A DNA stretch of 64,000 nt from an uncultured Mediterraneibacter sp. (GTDB lineage Bacteria; Bacillota; Clostridia; Lachnospirales; Lachnospiraceae), in contig CAKRDD010000003.1 in NCBI GenBank assembly GCA_934309345.1, positions 124,001-188,000 on the forward strand, given 5' to 3'. Positions 1-8,408 of the stretch are shown here, piece by piece. Under the pieces are notes generated by a model. It was not told the DNA's origin. It saw only the letters and a list, made by a program, of their open reading frames with translations, and did no database searches. The position numbers and the translations under genes are program-made. Positions within the stretch are counted from its first letter, which is position 1, and every line of letters starts with the position of its first letter.

Positions 1-345
1 AAATACATCGATGGAACTTATAAGGTGAGTGTACCGTGTAAACCGGATGAGGATGAAGATTTTACAGAGTATCAGCTTTCTATGAAGGTGACAATACGAA
101 ATGACAAAATTGTATCCATTACGGACGTATCAGGAGATGGAGATACAGCGAATGACAGCTATATCAAGAAAGCGGCAAATGGAACTTCAAGCAAAAAAGG
201 TGTCGTTTCCCAGATCATTACCAAAGGAATGCCGGAAGAAATCGATACGGTATCCAGAGCAACCTGTTCTTCGAATGCGATTGTTGACGGATGCAAAAGG
301 GCACTGGAAATGGCTTTGAGAGCAGAAGAGACGGAGGCGCAGTAG
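1..345 (+). CDS. FMN-binding domain protein (5' end outside window)
   Basis: The reading frame is open from base 1 and starts mid-domain with YIDGTYKV, the usual opening of an FMN-binding (NqrC/RnfG C-terminal type) domain. It ends with DTVSRATCSSNAI, which has the position and shape of the threonine motif to which ApbE-type transferases link FMN. A GTG at base 25 would be an internal start, but the in-frame domain opening upstream of it shows the true start lies left of the window. Only one base separates it from the next FMN-binding gene, so the two are co-transcribed. Probable role: covalent flavin carrier outside the membrane. Domain call is solid; the N-terminal part, which should hold the membrane anchor, cannot be seen. 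Confidence 0.8.
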   Translation, partial: KYIDGTYKVSVPCKPDEDEDFTEYQLSMKVTIRNDKIVSITDVSGDGDTANDSYIKKAANGTSSKKGVVSQIITKGMPEEIDTVSRATCSSNAIVDGCKRALEMALRAEETEAQ

Positions 346-346
346 G

Positions 347-802
347 ATGAAAGAGTTTATCGTAAGACTGTTTAGTCTGCTGGCAATTGTCGGGGTTCTT
401 TTCGGATATAACGAAGTGTTGAATGTCCGTGCGAAGGATGAGGAAATCACAAAGCTGAATGCACAGTTGGAGGCACAGGCATCTGGTGTCGGCAGTAATT
501 CTGAGTCTGGGAGTGATTCTGGAAATGGTGCAGGATACAAGGATGGAACCTATACCGGAGAAGCGGATGGATTTGGCGGAACGGTTGCTGTGGAAGTTAC
601 TGTAAAAGATGGAAAGATTGAAGCGATAGAAGTGACCTCCGCTGAGAAGGAAGACGGTGCATATCTTGCAATGGCGGAAGATATCATTCCGAAGATCATA
701 GAGGCACAAAGTGCAGAAGTTGATACGATCAGCGGCGCAACATTCAGTTCGACAGGAATTAAAAATGCAGCAGAAAAAGCGTTAGAACAGGCGGTAAAGT
801 AG
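347..802 (+). CDS. Membrane-anchored FMN-binding protein
   Basis: 151 residues. Residues about 5-22 form one hydrophobic segment (LFSLLAIVGVLFGYNEVL), followed by a short charged coil and a Gly/Ser linker (about 50-62). The FMN-binding domain runs from YKDGTYTGEADG to the C-terminus and carries DTISGATFSS, a canonical covalent-FMN motif in which the second threonine is the expected acceptor. This is a small exported flavoprotein held to the outer face of the membrane. It lies between another FMN-binding gene and a polytopic ferredoxin, which suggests an electron path from membrane iron-sulfur centres to flavin. No ApbE flavin transferase is in the window, so it must be encoded elsewhere or just upstream. 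Family assignment is firm; electron partner is inferred. Confidence 0.88.
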   Translation: MKEFIVRLFSLLAIVGVLFGYNEVLNVRAKDEEITKLNAQLEAQASGVGSNSESGSDSGNGAGYKDGTYTGEADGFGGTVAVEVTVKDGKIEAIEVTSAEKEDGAYLAMAEDIIPKIIEAQSAEVDTISGATFSSTGIKNAAEKALEQAVK

Positions 803-803
803 T

Positions 804-1676
804 TTGAAGAAGTTGAATATACATAATTTAAAAGCGAAAGAAATTAAAAAATTGCATACTTGGCTTCGCGCATTGATTCAGATTCTCTATTTTCTGTTTC
901 TGCCATCTGTGTATACGGCAGCGTTTGCCGGTGTAAAATACATTTTCACACAGATAGGAGCAGGTGAGGCGATCGGGATGACCTCTTTTGTAACGGTGCT
1001 TATAGTTCTTTGCGCGTATACGATTCTTTTCGGAAGATTCTTCTGTGGATTCGCATGTGCATTCGGAAGTCTCGGAGATGGAATTCATGCATTTTATCTC
1101 TGGTGCTTTAAGAAGAGAAAGAAAAAGCCGGTTCTGCTTTCGGAAAAGATCACAGAGAAGTTAAGTTATCTGAAATATCTGGTGTTGACCGTAATCGCCG
1201 TACTTTGTTTTGCAGGAGTATACGGAAATGCAAAAGGGACAAGCCCGTGGGATGTTTTTTCTATGCTGCATGCAGGAAATTTCCATTTGCAGGGATATCT
1301 GCCGGGAGTGATATTACTACTTCTTATTATTGTGGGGATGTGTCTGGAAGAAAGATTTTTCTGTCGCAATCTGTGTCCGATGGGAGCGGTATTCTCACTG
1401 CTTCCGGTGCTTCCGTTCTTTGCATTGCACCGTGACAGAGAAAATTGTATCAAAGGCTGCAGCGGATGTACGAAGAAATGTCCATCCGGGATCGGACTTC
1501 CGGAAGACGGCTCGATCAAAGTCGAGGGAGATTGTTTCCAATGCCAGAAATGTATTGATACTTGTCCAAAGAAGCATATCCATACAGGAATCAAAGGCCT
1601 GAAGGGAAATGAATTCTGGTTTACGATTCTTCGGGCAATTCTGTTACTTATAATTATGATCTGGGCAGGAGTGTAA
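804..1676 (+). CDS. Polytopic 4Fe-4S ferredoxin-like protein (NapH/CcoG type)
   Basis: 290 residues starting at TTG one base after the previous stop; no ATG is better placed. It has about five hydrophobic segments and two membrane-linked cysteine motifs, CGFACAFG and CRNLCPMGA, as in NapH/NosR/CcoG proteins. After these come two ferredoxin clusters: CIKGCSGCTKKCP and CFQCQKCIDTCP. The expected job is to carry electrons across or along the membrane to the extracytosolic flavins encoded on either side. The first membrane motif lacks the proline of the usual CxxxCP. Family recognition is strong; donor (quinol, NADH or ferredoxin) and acceptor are not shown by the sequence. Confidence 0.87.
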   Translation: MKKLNIHNLKAKEIKKLHTWLRALIQILYFLFLPSVYTAAFAGVKYIFTQIGAGEAIGMTSFVTVLIVLCAYTILFGRFFCGFACAFGSLGDGIHAFYLWCFKKRKKKPVLLSEKITEKLSYLKYLVLTVIAVLCFAGVYGNAKGTSPWDVFSMLHAGNFHLQGYLPGVILLLLIIVGMCLEERFFCRNLCPMGAVFSLLPVLPFFALHRDRENCIKGCSGCTKKCPSGIGLPEDGSIKVEGDCFQCQKCIDTCPKKHIHTGIKGLKGNEFWFTILRAILLLIIMIWAGV

Positions 1677-1679
1677 TAG

Positions 1680-2102
1680 ATGAAGAGAAAAGATCTGTTT
1701 TTAGGAGGCGGAATCCTCTTTGTGGCATGTGTACTCTTTCTTGTGATGAATCTGATGCAGTATGTACAGGCAAAGGAAAGCGGGCAAAAAGAAATTCAGG
1801 AAAAACAGGTTGTAATCAAGGTGGATGGAGAAGTTTACGGAAGATATGCTTTGAATGAAGACCAGGTGATCGAAGTGCAGGATGGAGACTTTTACAATCG
1901 TGTCAGAATCGAGGATGGAAAAGCGTATATGGAAGAGGCTGACTGTCCGGATGGATATTGCGAAGAGCAGGGAAAGATCAACAACCGGACGCAGACAATT
2001 GTCTGCCTGCCTCATAAGTTGGTTGTGGAAATAGAAGAGATTGAGAATTCTGATGATTCTCAAAGTAAAAAGGAAAATCTACCGGATACAATTTCTAAAT
2101 AA
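1680..2102 (+). CDS. NusG domain II-containing exported protein (EetA-like)
   Basis: 140 residues with an N-terminal membrane segment (about 7-27, GGGILFVACVLFLVMNLMQ), then a small beta-rich domain with YGRYALNEDQ and CPDGYCEEQGKINNRTQTIV, typical of extracytosolic NusG-domain-II proteins. It has no role in transcription elongation: it lacks the NusG NGN domain and is exported. Such proteins sit with FMN-binding and Gx-transporter genes in Gram-positive extracellular electron transfer loci, where the homologue is called EetA. The two cysteines flanking PDGY may form a disulfide. It starts three bases after the ferredoxin gene. The EetA comparison is by domain and gene order only. Confidence 0.8.
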   Translation: MKRKDLFLGGGILFVACVLFLVMNLMQYVQAKESGQKEIQEKQVVIKVDGEVYGRYALNEDQVIEVQDGDFYNRVRIEDGKAYMEEADCPDGYCEEQGKINNRTQTIVCLPHKLVVEIEEIENSDDSQSKKENLPDTISK

Positions 2103-2131
2103 ATCAATTGTTCGACTGTAAAGGAGAATGT

Positions 2132-2638
2132 ATGAATAGAAATAAAAAACTTGCGAATATGGCAATGCTTGTTGCACTGGCAATGATTTTTAGTTATGTG
2201 GAAAGCCTAATCCCAATTAATTTTGGAGTGCCGGGGATGAAACTTGGAGTGGCCAATCTGGTCACCGTAACAGGTCTTTATTTCCTGGAAATTCCGGAAG
2301 TACTGGCGGTATCTGTACTGCGTGTGCTTCTGACAGGATTTCTTTTTGGAAATGGAATGTCGATCATTTACAGTCTGGCAGGGGCAGTTGTCAGCCTTCT
2401 TGCGATGGTTCTTGTAAAGAAGATGGATGGAATTTCCATTGTAGGAGTCAGTATTACTGGCGGCGTCTTTCATAACATAGGACAGATTCTTGTTGCGATG
2501 GCAGTAGTGGAGAATCTGAAACTGATTTATTATCTTCCGGTTCTTCTTGTGGCAGGAACAGTGACAGGGTTCGTGATTGGAATTGTCGCAGGAAAGATTT
2601 TACCGGTTGTGAAGAAAGAAGCTGTAAGAACAGTATAG
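2132..2638 (+). CDS. Gx transporter family membrane protein (EetB-like)
   Basis: 168 residues. The ATG at 2132 is preceded by AAGGAG at 2121-2126, which decides it over an in-frame TTG at 2108. About five membrane helices; the sequence is rich in Gly and opens with NKKLANMAMLVALAMIFSYVE, a start common to ECF-like and heptaprenyl-diphosphate-synthase component I annotations. The automatic name HepS/component I is unlikely to describe its function. In electron transfer loci of Listeria and Enterococcus the matching protein, EetB, is paired with EetA, as here. It is the last gene of the tight operon beginning left of the window. Confidence 0.78.
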   Translation: MNRNKKLANMAMLVALAMIFSYVESLIPINFGVPGMKLGVANLVTVTGLYFLEIPEVLAVSVLRVLLTGFLFGNGMSIIYSLAGAVVSLLAMVLVKKMDGISIVGVSITGGVFHNIGQILVAMAVVENLKLIYYLPVLLVAGTVTGFVIGIVAGKILPVVKKEAVRTV

Positions 2639-2661
2639 ATAATAATACTTTTTGATTACAG

Positions 2662-2677
2662 GTTAGCAAAAGCTAAC
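2662..2677. promoter_or_regulatory. Perfect inverted repeat, candidate metal-regulator operator
   Basis: GTTAGC-AAAA-GCTAAC, 6-bp arms with a 4-base spacer, lies in the 130-base gap before the Tp47-like gene and is not followed by a T run, so it is unlikely to be a terminator. TTAG-N6-CTAA symmetry is similar to sites of DtxR/MntR-family iron or manganese repressors. That link is inference from shape only. Confidence 0.45.
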
Positions 2678-2739
2678 TTGATAATATATTCCATGCGGAA
2701 GCAGGAAAGCAGAACTGTGACAGGCAGGATCTGTATGTG

Positions 2740-2754
2740 TAACTATTTTAGTTA
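2740..2754. promoter_or_regulatory. Second inverted repeat overlapping leader of the surface protein gene
   Basis: TAACTA-TTT-TAGTTA, 6-bp perfect arms, ends two bases before the AAAGGAGG ribosome site of the gene at 2769. Its outer TTA/TAA bases resemble those of the repeat at 2662-2677, about 65 bases upstream. It could be a second operator or a small RNA hairpin near the ribosome site. Confidence 0.35.
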
Positions 2755-2768
2755 AAAAGGAGGTTTCT

Positions 2769-5700
2769 ATGAAAAACAAAGAAATGAAAGTAAAGGCAAT
2801 GTCCATGGCAGTGGCAATGTCTATGGTAGTAGGACTTTGCCCGTCAACTATCTTTGCGGCAACAGGAAGTCAGACTGCAAAGGATGGAACTTATACAAAG
2901 ACGGCTCATGTAACCAGAACAGAAGATGACAGTGACGATGAGTGGGAAGAATATGATGTAGAAGTAAGTCTGAAGGTAGAGGATGGAAAATTCTCTGAGA
3001 TCACAGTCACACCGAAAGAAGGATATGACGAAGGAAATGCATCCTATTTCAATAAAGCATATTCCAAATCAAAAGGATTTAAAACAAAGCTTGAAGGACA
3101 GGCTGCTACAGAAGATACAATTAACAGCTGGGATACAGTATCCACTGCAACACGTACTTCTGATGCAATTAAAAAAGCTGCACTGGAAGCAATCCAGTCA
3201 GCGCCGGTAGCAGGGGAGACAGTTACCATTGACACAGCAAAGCTTGAGTCAGCAATTGCAGCGGCTGAGAAACTGACAGAATCCGATTACACAGCAGACA
3301 GCTGGAGTGCAATGCAGACAAAATTAACTGCAGCAAAGACAGCTCTGAAAGCAAAGGAATCCCAGAGTGCAGTGGACACAGCGGCAGATGAGTTGAATGC
3401 AGCAGTGAAGGCATTGAAAAAGGCAGAAGTTTCAAAAGAAACATATGTGTTGATGAATATTCCGTATTCTGAGTTTTATGCAGCAGATCAGGTAGCAGGA
3501 GCAGACAGTGTATCCTCTGCCACAAAAGCGAAAACAAGATCAACACTTGTAGCGGGATCTTATCATGTAAACAGCGATGGAACAGATATTACAGGTATTA
3601 CATATCCGGTTAAGATCAGCGATGCATCTGTGCTGAAAAACTATGCACAGATTACAGATGACAGCAAGCTTTCCATTACAGTGAACATGAAAGGAAAGGA
3701 GACAACAACAGAATATAATGGAAAAGATGCGTTATTCGAGAGCGCAAGCTATTCTTACTATATTTTAAGTGAGACTCCTTCCTATTATAAAGAAGCAACA
3801 GTAAATGCAGATGGTTCACTCAGTTTCAGTGAAGTGAAAGGTGCAACTGCACAGAAGTTGAGTGATGCATCAATTGATTTTACAACAGACACAAAGTATG
3901 GAGATTATGAATTAGATGTAAATGGACTTCCGAAATCAGTTAATACAGTATACGGAGTTGTGATCAGCACAAAAGAAGGAGACAACTACGGACTTCGTCA
4001 TCTTGAAAATATCTGGAAAAAGACAGAATTGGCATGGAGTACCGGATTTGTGACAACATCTCATGGCAACACACTGGACTCAAAAGACTATAAAAAGATG
4101 ATGGGTCAGACAATCAATAAAATCACATATTACACAGATAATGGAATCTATGAGATTGATGCAGATCAGTATGTGCCGGTTAAATTCAATGGAACTATCG
4201 CAGCAGAGAATGCAGATGTTGAAAGTGGAAAAGTAAATGTAACTGTAGAAGGACTTCCTGACGATTATCAGGCAGAATATACAGTTGAAGGTCTTGAGGA
4301 TGTTCAGGTAAAAGACGGAGTACTTACCTATAAGAAAAAAGGTGCTGAGATAGGAAAATATACTCTGAAAGTATCTGATAAATCTAGAAAATATGCGGAT
4401 CTTACGACAGGTTTTGAATTGACAACAGAAGCTGTACCGGTTGTATTTAACAGTGAAAGTGCAGCACTTGTAGCGGCAGAAGGATATGCAGCAGAGGATG
4501 TAACTTCTTATGTAAAGAATATCGAATCCGTAACAGTTGACGGAACAGAGTATGCGGCAACAGGAAAACGTGCAGTGAAGATCATTAAAGAAGATGGAAC
4601 AATTGACACAACTGCGGTTCCGTTTAAGGATGCAGAAAATGGACAGGAATTTAAGATCTCAGTAAAGGCAACAGGCTATGCAAAGGATTATGAATTCACT
4701 TATACGTTATCAAAGGAGAGTGAATATACTTACGCATATGTAGGACTTAGCTGGGCAGAGTACTGGGCTGCTGAGAATGTGCAGGCGGCAGGAGATACAT
4801 CCTCCTCAGATACAAAGGATTCAAAAGGAGAGTCTGACAAGGGTGCATTCGATACTGTAACAAGAGCTACAGTAAATCATGGACTTCACAGAGGTTCTTT
4901 CCAGTGCAATGCAGTGATCAAGGCAGAAAATGGAAAAGAGTATGCAGTAGAGTACTGGACAGATGGAACTACTGCAGTTTTGACAGACGGAAGCAAGATT
5001 ACATTTAACAGAGGAGAGATCACAGAAGAATCCGGTGCAACAACAAAGATGACAGAGTATGATGTACTCGGACTGAAATATGTGCCGGTGAAAGTAAAAA
5101 CATCTGATCTGGATGCACTGAAAGCAAGCTATCGTGTGATCGAAAACGGAAGTGAACTTGCAGGAGGATATTCAGAAAAGAATCTGGTAAGCTATACAGG
5201 ACTGGTTGCCAATGTAACAGAGAATACAAACGGTCTGAAAACAGCAACAAAGAATGAGGATGGATCCTTTAGTTTCTCTGCAAGAGTAAATAATGGTTCA
5301 GAGTCCGGAATCAAAGACCAGGCACTGAAGACAGCACCATCAGCAGAGGAAGCAGGGCTGACAGTAAAAGAAGCAAGTGGATCTTATGGAGAATTCTTAA
5401 GAGTTGATCTGACAGGAAATTATGGTGATCTTGGATCAAATCTCCAGACAGTTACATGGACTTACTATGGAGATGACAGCACATATACAAATGCAAAAGC
5501 TACTTACGGAACAAAGTTTGCAGCAGATAACTGGATGCACAAAGCAATGGGAATCCAGCTTGGACTGACAGATTCTCTTCGTTGCACACTTCCGGAAGGA
5601 ACAGATGGAACAGGATACTGGACCATTACATTGACAGCACTTGGATACAATGACGTGACATACAAATTCCAGGCAACAGATGAGAACATTGTAAAAGCAT

Positions 5701-6353
5701 CTGAGAATGAAACAATCACAACAACAGAACTTGAGGCAGCTATTGCAAAAGCAGAAGCTCTGAAAGAAGCTGATTACACAGCGGAAAGCTGGGCATCTAT
5801 GCAGATGGAACTTCAGGAAGCAAAAGATGAATTGAAAAATCCAAAAACTCAGGCAACAGTAGACGAGGCAGTAAGCCACCTCAATGCAGCTGTAGAAGCA
5901 CTTGTTAAGGCAGAGGGAGATAAGACAGAAGAGCCGGCAGCAGTTGATACCTCTTCCCTTGAGAAAGTAATCAGTGATGCGGCAGCACTGAAAGAAGCTG
6001 ATTACACAGCTGACAGCTGGAAGGCATTACAGAGTGCACTGACAGATGCTAAGAGCGCATTAAATGCAAAGGAAAGCCAGGAAAAAGTTGACAAAGCAAC
6101 AGATGAGTTGAATACAGCAATCAAAGCACTTGTAAAGAATGGAAGTCAGAATGGAAACCAGGCGGGAAGTACAACTCCGACTGTTACAAAGAAGGCCGGA
6201 ACAACTACGGATGGATCAGCTTCCAAAGGAACAAGTGGATCAAAAGCTGCAAAGACAGGTGATCCGGCAAATGTTCTTGGCTTATTAGGACTTGCATTCT
6301 CCTCACTTGGAGCAGGAGTTGGCGGATTTGCATGGAAGAGAAAAAGAAAATAA
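2769..6353 (+). CDS. Large wall-anchored flavoprotein with two Tp47-like regions and FIVAR repeats
   Basis: 1194 residues after a strong AAGGAGG. In order: signal peptide (1-31); FMN-binding domain (about 38-145) with DTVSTATRTS, where T128 is the likely flavin acceptor; FIVAR repeat (159-218); a divergent Tp47-like region (about 225-500, YSEFYAADQ); a linker with beta-sandwich character; a second and clearer Tp47-like region (about 654-975); two more FIVAR repeats (986-1047 and 1061-1122); and a sorting tail with KTGD at 1162-1165, a hydrophobic stretch and RKRK. The second region shares ENTNGLKT, YYGDDSTYTN, ATYGTKFAAD and GYWTITLTALGYNDVTY with the T. pallidum 47-kDa lipoprotein as I remember it. 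It is probably displayed on the cell wall as the outer flavin partner of the upstream redox proteins. Substrate or ligand is unknown. Confidence 0.85.
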   Translation: MKNKEMKVKAMSMAVAMSMVVGLCPSTIFAATGSQTAKDGTYTKTAHVTRTEDDSDDEWEEYDVEVSLKVEDGKFSEITVTPKEGYDEGNASYFNKAYSKSKGFKTKLEGQAATEDTINSWDTVSTATRTSDAIKKAALEAIQSAPVAGETVTIDTAKLESAIAAAEKLTESDYTADSWSAMQTKLTAAKTALKAKESQSAVDTAADELNAAVKALKKAEVSKETYVLMNIPYSEFYAADQVAGADSVSSATKAKTRSTLVAGSYHVNSDGTDITGITYPVKISDASVLKNYAQITDDSKLSITVNMKGKETTTEYNGKDALFESASYSYYILSETPSYYKEATVNADGSLSFSEVKGATAQKLSDASIDFTTDTKYGDYELDVNGLPKSVNTVYGVVISTKEGDNYGLRHLENIWKKTELAWSTGFVTTSHGNTLDSKDYKKMMGQTINKITYYTDNGIYEIDADQYVPVKFNGTIAAENADVESGKVNVTVEGLPDDYQAEYTVEGLEDVQVKDGVLTYKKKGAEIGKYTLKVSDKSRKYADLTTGFELTTEAVPVVFNSESAALVAAEGYAAEDVTSYVKNIESVTVDGTEYAATGKRAVKIIKEDGTIDTTAVPFKDAENGQEFKISVKATGYAKDYEFTYTLSKESEYTYAYVGLSWAEYWAAENVQAAGDTSSSDTKDSKGESDKGAFDTVTRATVNHGLHRGSFQCNAVIKAENGKEYAVEYWTDGTTAVLTDGSKITFNRGEITEESGATTKMTEYDVLGLKYVPVKVKTSDLDALKASYRVIENGSELAGGYSEKNLVSYTGLVANVTENTNGLKTATKNEDGSFSFSARVNNGSESGIKDQALKTAPSAEEAGLTVKEASGSYGEFLRVDLTGNYGDLGSNLQTVTWTYYGDDSTYTNAKATYGTKFAADNWMHKAMGIQLGLTDSLRCTLPEGTDGTGYWTITLTALGYNDVTYKFQATDENIVKASENETITTTELEAAIAKAEALKEADYTAESWASMQMELQEAKDELKNPKTQATVDEAVSHLNAAVEALVKAEGDKTEEPAAVDTSSLEKVISDAAALKEADYTADSWKALQSALTDAKSALNAKESQEKVDKATDELNTAIKALVKNGSQNGNQAGSTTPTVTKKAGTTTDGSASKGTSGSKAAKTGDPANVLGLLGLAFSSLGAGVGGFAWKRKRK

Positions 6354-6411
6354 AGACAAGAAAATTGAGAAAAATTTTCAAAAATTTCGCAAAAAAGATT
6401 AAAATAGTGCA

Positions 6412-6440
6412 TTGACACTATCGCTTTAAAGTGATAAACT
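6412..6440 (+). promoter_or_regulatory. Promoter of the trp operon
   Basis: TTGACA at 6412-6417 and TAAACT at 6435-6440 with a 17-base spacer, placed directly before the T-box leader. The same -10 form (TAAACT after a perfect TTGACA) recurs before amtB. Confidence 0.6.
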
Positions 6441-6447
6441 CCTAAGC

Positions 6448-6746
6448 AAATGGAATAACGCTTTAAACCGATGAAGCGGAGATCAAAGTAATTATGCGCG
6501 CACAGAGAGTCCGGGAAGCTGAGAGCCGGATCGAGATGCAGGTTGCCAAATGGACCGCTGAGGGCACAGTCAAAGGATTTGAGAATCCGAGTACTCTGTG
6601 ACGTGTGGGCATACGTCAGTTGCCGGAGATATGTTAGTATCTTACAGAGCGCATGGGAGTGTACCCGTGAATCAAGGTGGCACCGCGGAAAAGATTTAGA
6701 TTTACCGTCCTTGACAGAATAGGAATATTCTGTCAGGGACTTTTTT
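6448..6746 (+). promoter_or_regulatory. Tryptophan T-box riboswitch
   Basis: A long leader upstream of trpE contains the hallmark T-box sequence AAGGTGGCACCGCGG (6674-6688), an early GATGAAGCGGAG stretch and AGAGAGTCCGGG typical of stem I, and a terminator at its end. A TGG followed by A at 6551-6553 is the likely specifier, matching tRNA-Trp. Uncharged tRNA-Trp is expected to stabilise the antiterminator and allow trp transcription. The family is certain; the exact specifier bulge was placed by eye. Confidence 0.92.
6707..6746 (+). terminator. T-box-controlled terminator before trpE
   Basis: A 14-bp stem, left arm 6707-6720 and right arm 6727-6740, followed by six T. It is the conditional terminator of the Trp T-box. 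Confidence 0.9.
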
Positions 6747-6810
6747 ATATATTAGGAAAGCACTTTCCTAATATATAAAAAACGCTCCGCTCAGGATGCG
6801 CATTGCGGCT
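6746..6810. repeat. Dispersed palindromic repeat, copy 1
   Basis: A 15-bp palindrome centred on TTAGGAAAG-CA-CTTTCCTAA (6746-6777) is followed by a tail with ACGCTCCGCTCAGGATGCGC and TTGCGGC. The same arrangement occurs at 38425-38490, also just after a terminator T run. It lies between the T-box terminator and trpE, so it is transcribed with the operon. Confidence 0.75.
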
Positions 6811-6878
6811 ATAAAACATATATTTCCTATCGATATAAAAGAGAAATTCCAGTAGCATAACTTCAAGGAGGAATACAC

Positions 6879-8408
6879 ATGGACAAGACATTAGAAAAAA
6901 TCAGATCCTACGCTGAACAGGGCAGATACAAGCGAGTTCCGATCAGCAAAGAGCTGTATGCAGATGCATTTACACCGATCAGTGTCATGCGGACTCTGCG
7001 GGCGGCAAGCAAGCATTGCTATCTGCTGGAAAGTGCGGAGGACAGACAGCAGTGGGGAAGATATTCCTTTCTTGGATATGCACCGACGATGGAGATCACC
7101 TGTACCGATGGGCGTGTGATCATCAGTGAAGGGTGTGAAGATGAGGATAAAACAAGAAGAGAAGTATCAACAGACCATCCGGGAAAGGTTCTAAGAGAAA
7201 TCCTCGAAGCATATAAGAGTCCGGTCGTTCCGGGACTTCCGCCATTTACCGGAGGACTTGTCGGATATTTTTCTTATGACTACATCAAATATGCAGAACC
7301 GACATTGAAGCCAGTCTTGGAAGAGAAGAATGAGAATTCAGGAAAGACAGCAGCAAAAACGGCAGTAAGAGATTTCCGGGATGCGGACCTGATGTTATTT
7401 GACCGTGTCATCGTATTTGATAATTACAGACAGAAGCTAATCCTGATCACAGGTGTGAAACTGGAAGGTGATCTGGAAGAAAATTATGCGAACGCGAAGC
7501 AGGAATTAGAAGAGATGGAGCGGCTGATCCGAAGCGGAGCACAGGCAGACTTCCGGCCACTGGTTTTAAAAGAAGAGTTTCATCCGGGAGTCGATAAAGA
7601 AGATTATTGCAAGATGGTTGAGAAAGCCAAGGAATATATTTATGAAGGTGATATTTTCCAGGTTGTGTTATCCAATCCGCTGACAGCGAAGGCAAAAGGT
7701 AGTCTTTTTGATACCTACCGGGTGCTTCGAACCTCGAATCCATCCCCGTATATGTTCTACTTTTCAAGTGATGATATTGAAGTGGCAGGGGCTTCACCGG
7801 AGACGCTGGCAAAGTTGGAAAACGGACAGGTGTGCACCTTCCCTCTTGCCGGGACAAGAAAGCGTGGAGCAACCGAAGAGGAAGATCAGGCATTGGAGAA
7901 AGAACTCCTTGCAGACGAAAAAGAGCTTGCAGAGCACAACATGCTCGTAGATCTTGGGCGAAATGATGTCGGCAAGATCAGTCAGCCGGGAACGGTTAAA
8001 GTTGATAAATATATGGAAATCCAGAGATATTCGCATGTAATGCACATCGGTTCCACCGTGACAGGGAAAATTAGAGAAGATAAAGATGCGCTCGACGTAG
8101 TAGATGCGATTCTCCCGGCAGGAACGCTTTCCGGAGCACCGAAGATCCGCGCATGTGAGATCATCGCAGAGCTTGAACAGGAAAAAAGAGGCATCTACGG
8201 AGGAGCAGTCGGTTATCTTGACTTTGCAGGAAATGTAGATACATGCATTTCCATCCGTCTTGCTTATAAGAAAAATGGATACATTCGTGTACAGTCAGGA
8301 GCTGGAATCGTAGCAGACAGTATTCCGGAAAATGAATTTCAGGAGTGTTTAAATAAGGCTGGGGCAGTGCTTCAGGCAGTGGAAACTGCGAAAGGAGGAT
8401 TGGAATGA
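6879..8408 (+). CDS. trpE: Anthranilate synthase component I
   Basis: 509 residues, normal for the family. It makes anthranilate from chorismate using ammonia delivered by TrpG. The N-terminal part has LLESAEDRQQWGRYSFLG, the tryptophan feedback-site motif (LLES). The catalytic half has GASPE, LPAGTLSGAPKIRACEII and GAGIVADSIPENEFQEC, all chorismate-binding signatures. It is the first gene of a seven-gene operon under T-box control, with AAGGAGG before the ATG. Expected control is both transcriptional (charged tRNA-Trp) and allosteric (tryptophan). Confidence 0.97.
   Translation: MDKTLEKIRSYAEQGRYKRVPISKELYADAFTPISVMRTLRAASKHCYLLESAEDRQQWGRYSFLGYAPTMEITCTDGRVIISEGCEDEDKTRREVSTDHPGKVLREILEAYKSPVVPGLPPFTGGLVGYFSYDYIKYAEPTLKPVLEEKNENSGKTAAKTAVRDFRDADLMLFDRVIVFDNYRQKLILITGVKLEGDLEENYANAKQELEEMERLIRSGAQADFRPLVLKEEFHPGVDKEDYCKMVEKAKEYIYEGDIFQVVLSNPLTAKAKGSLFDTYRVLRTSNPSPYMFYFSSDDIEVAGASPETLAKLENGQVCTFPLAGTRKRGATEEEDQALEKELLADEKELAEHNMLVDLGRNDVGKISQPGTVKVDKYMEIQRYSHVMHIGSTVTGKIREDKDALDVVDAILPAGTLSGAPKIRACEIIAELEQEKRGIYGGAVGYLDFAGNVDTCISIRLAYKKNGYIRVQSGAGIVADSIPENEFQECLNKAGAVLQAVETAKGGLE

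Noticed and set aside
1680..2102. NusG name suggesting a transcription factor
   Set aside because: The protein is exported and has only domain II; it fits the EetA-like redox family instead.
2132..2638. Heptaprenyl diphosphate synthase component I annotation
   Set aside because: No prenyl synthase motifs; gene order points to EetB/Gx transporter.
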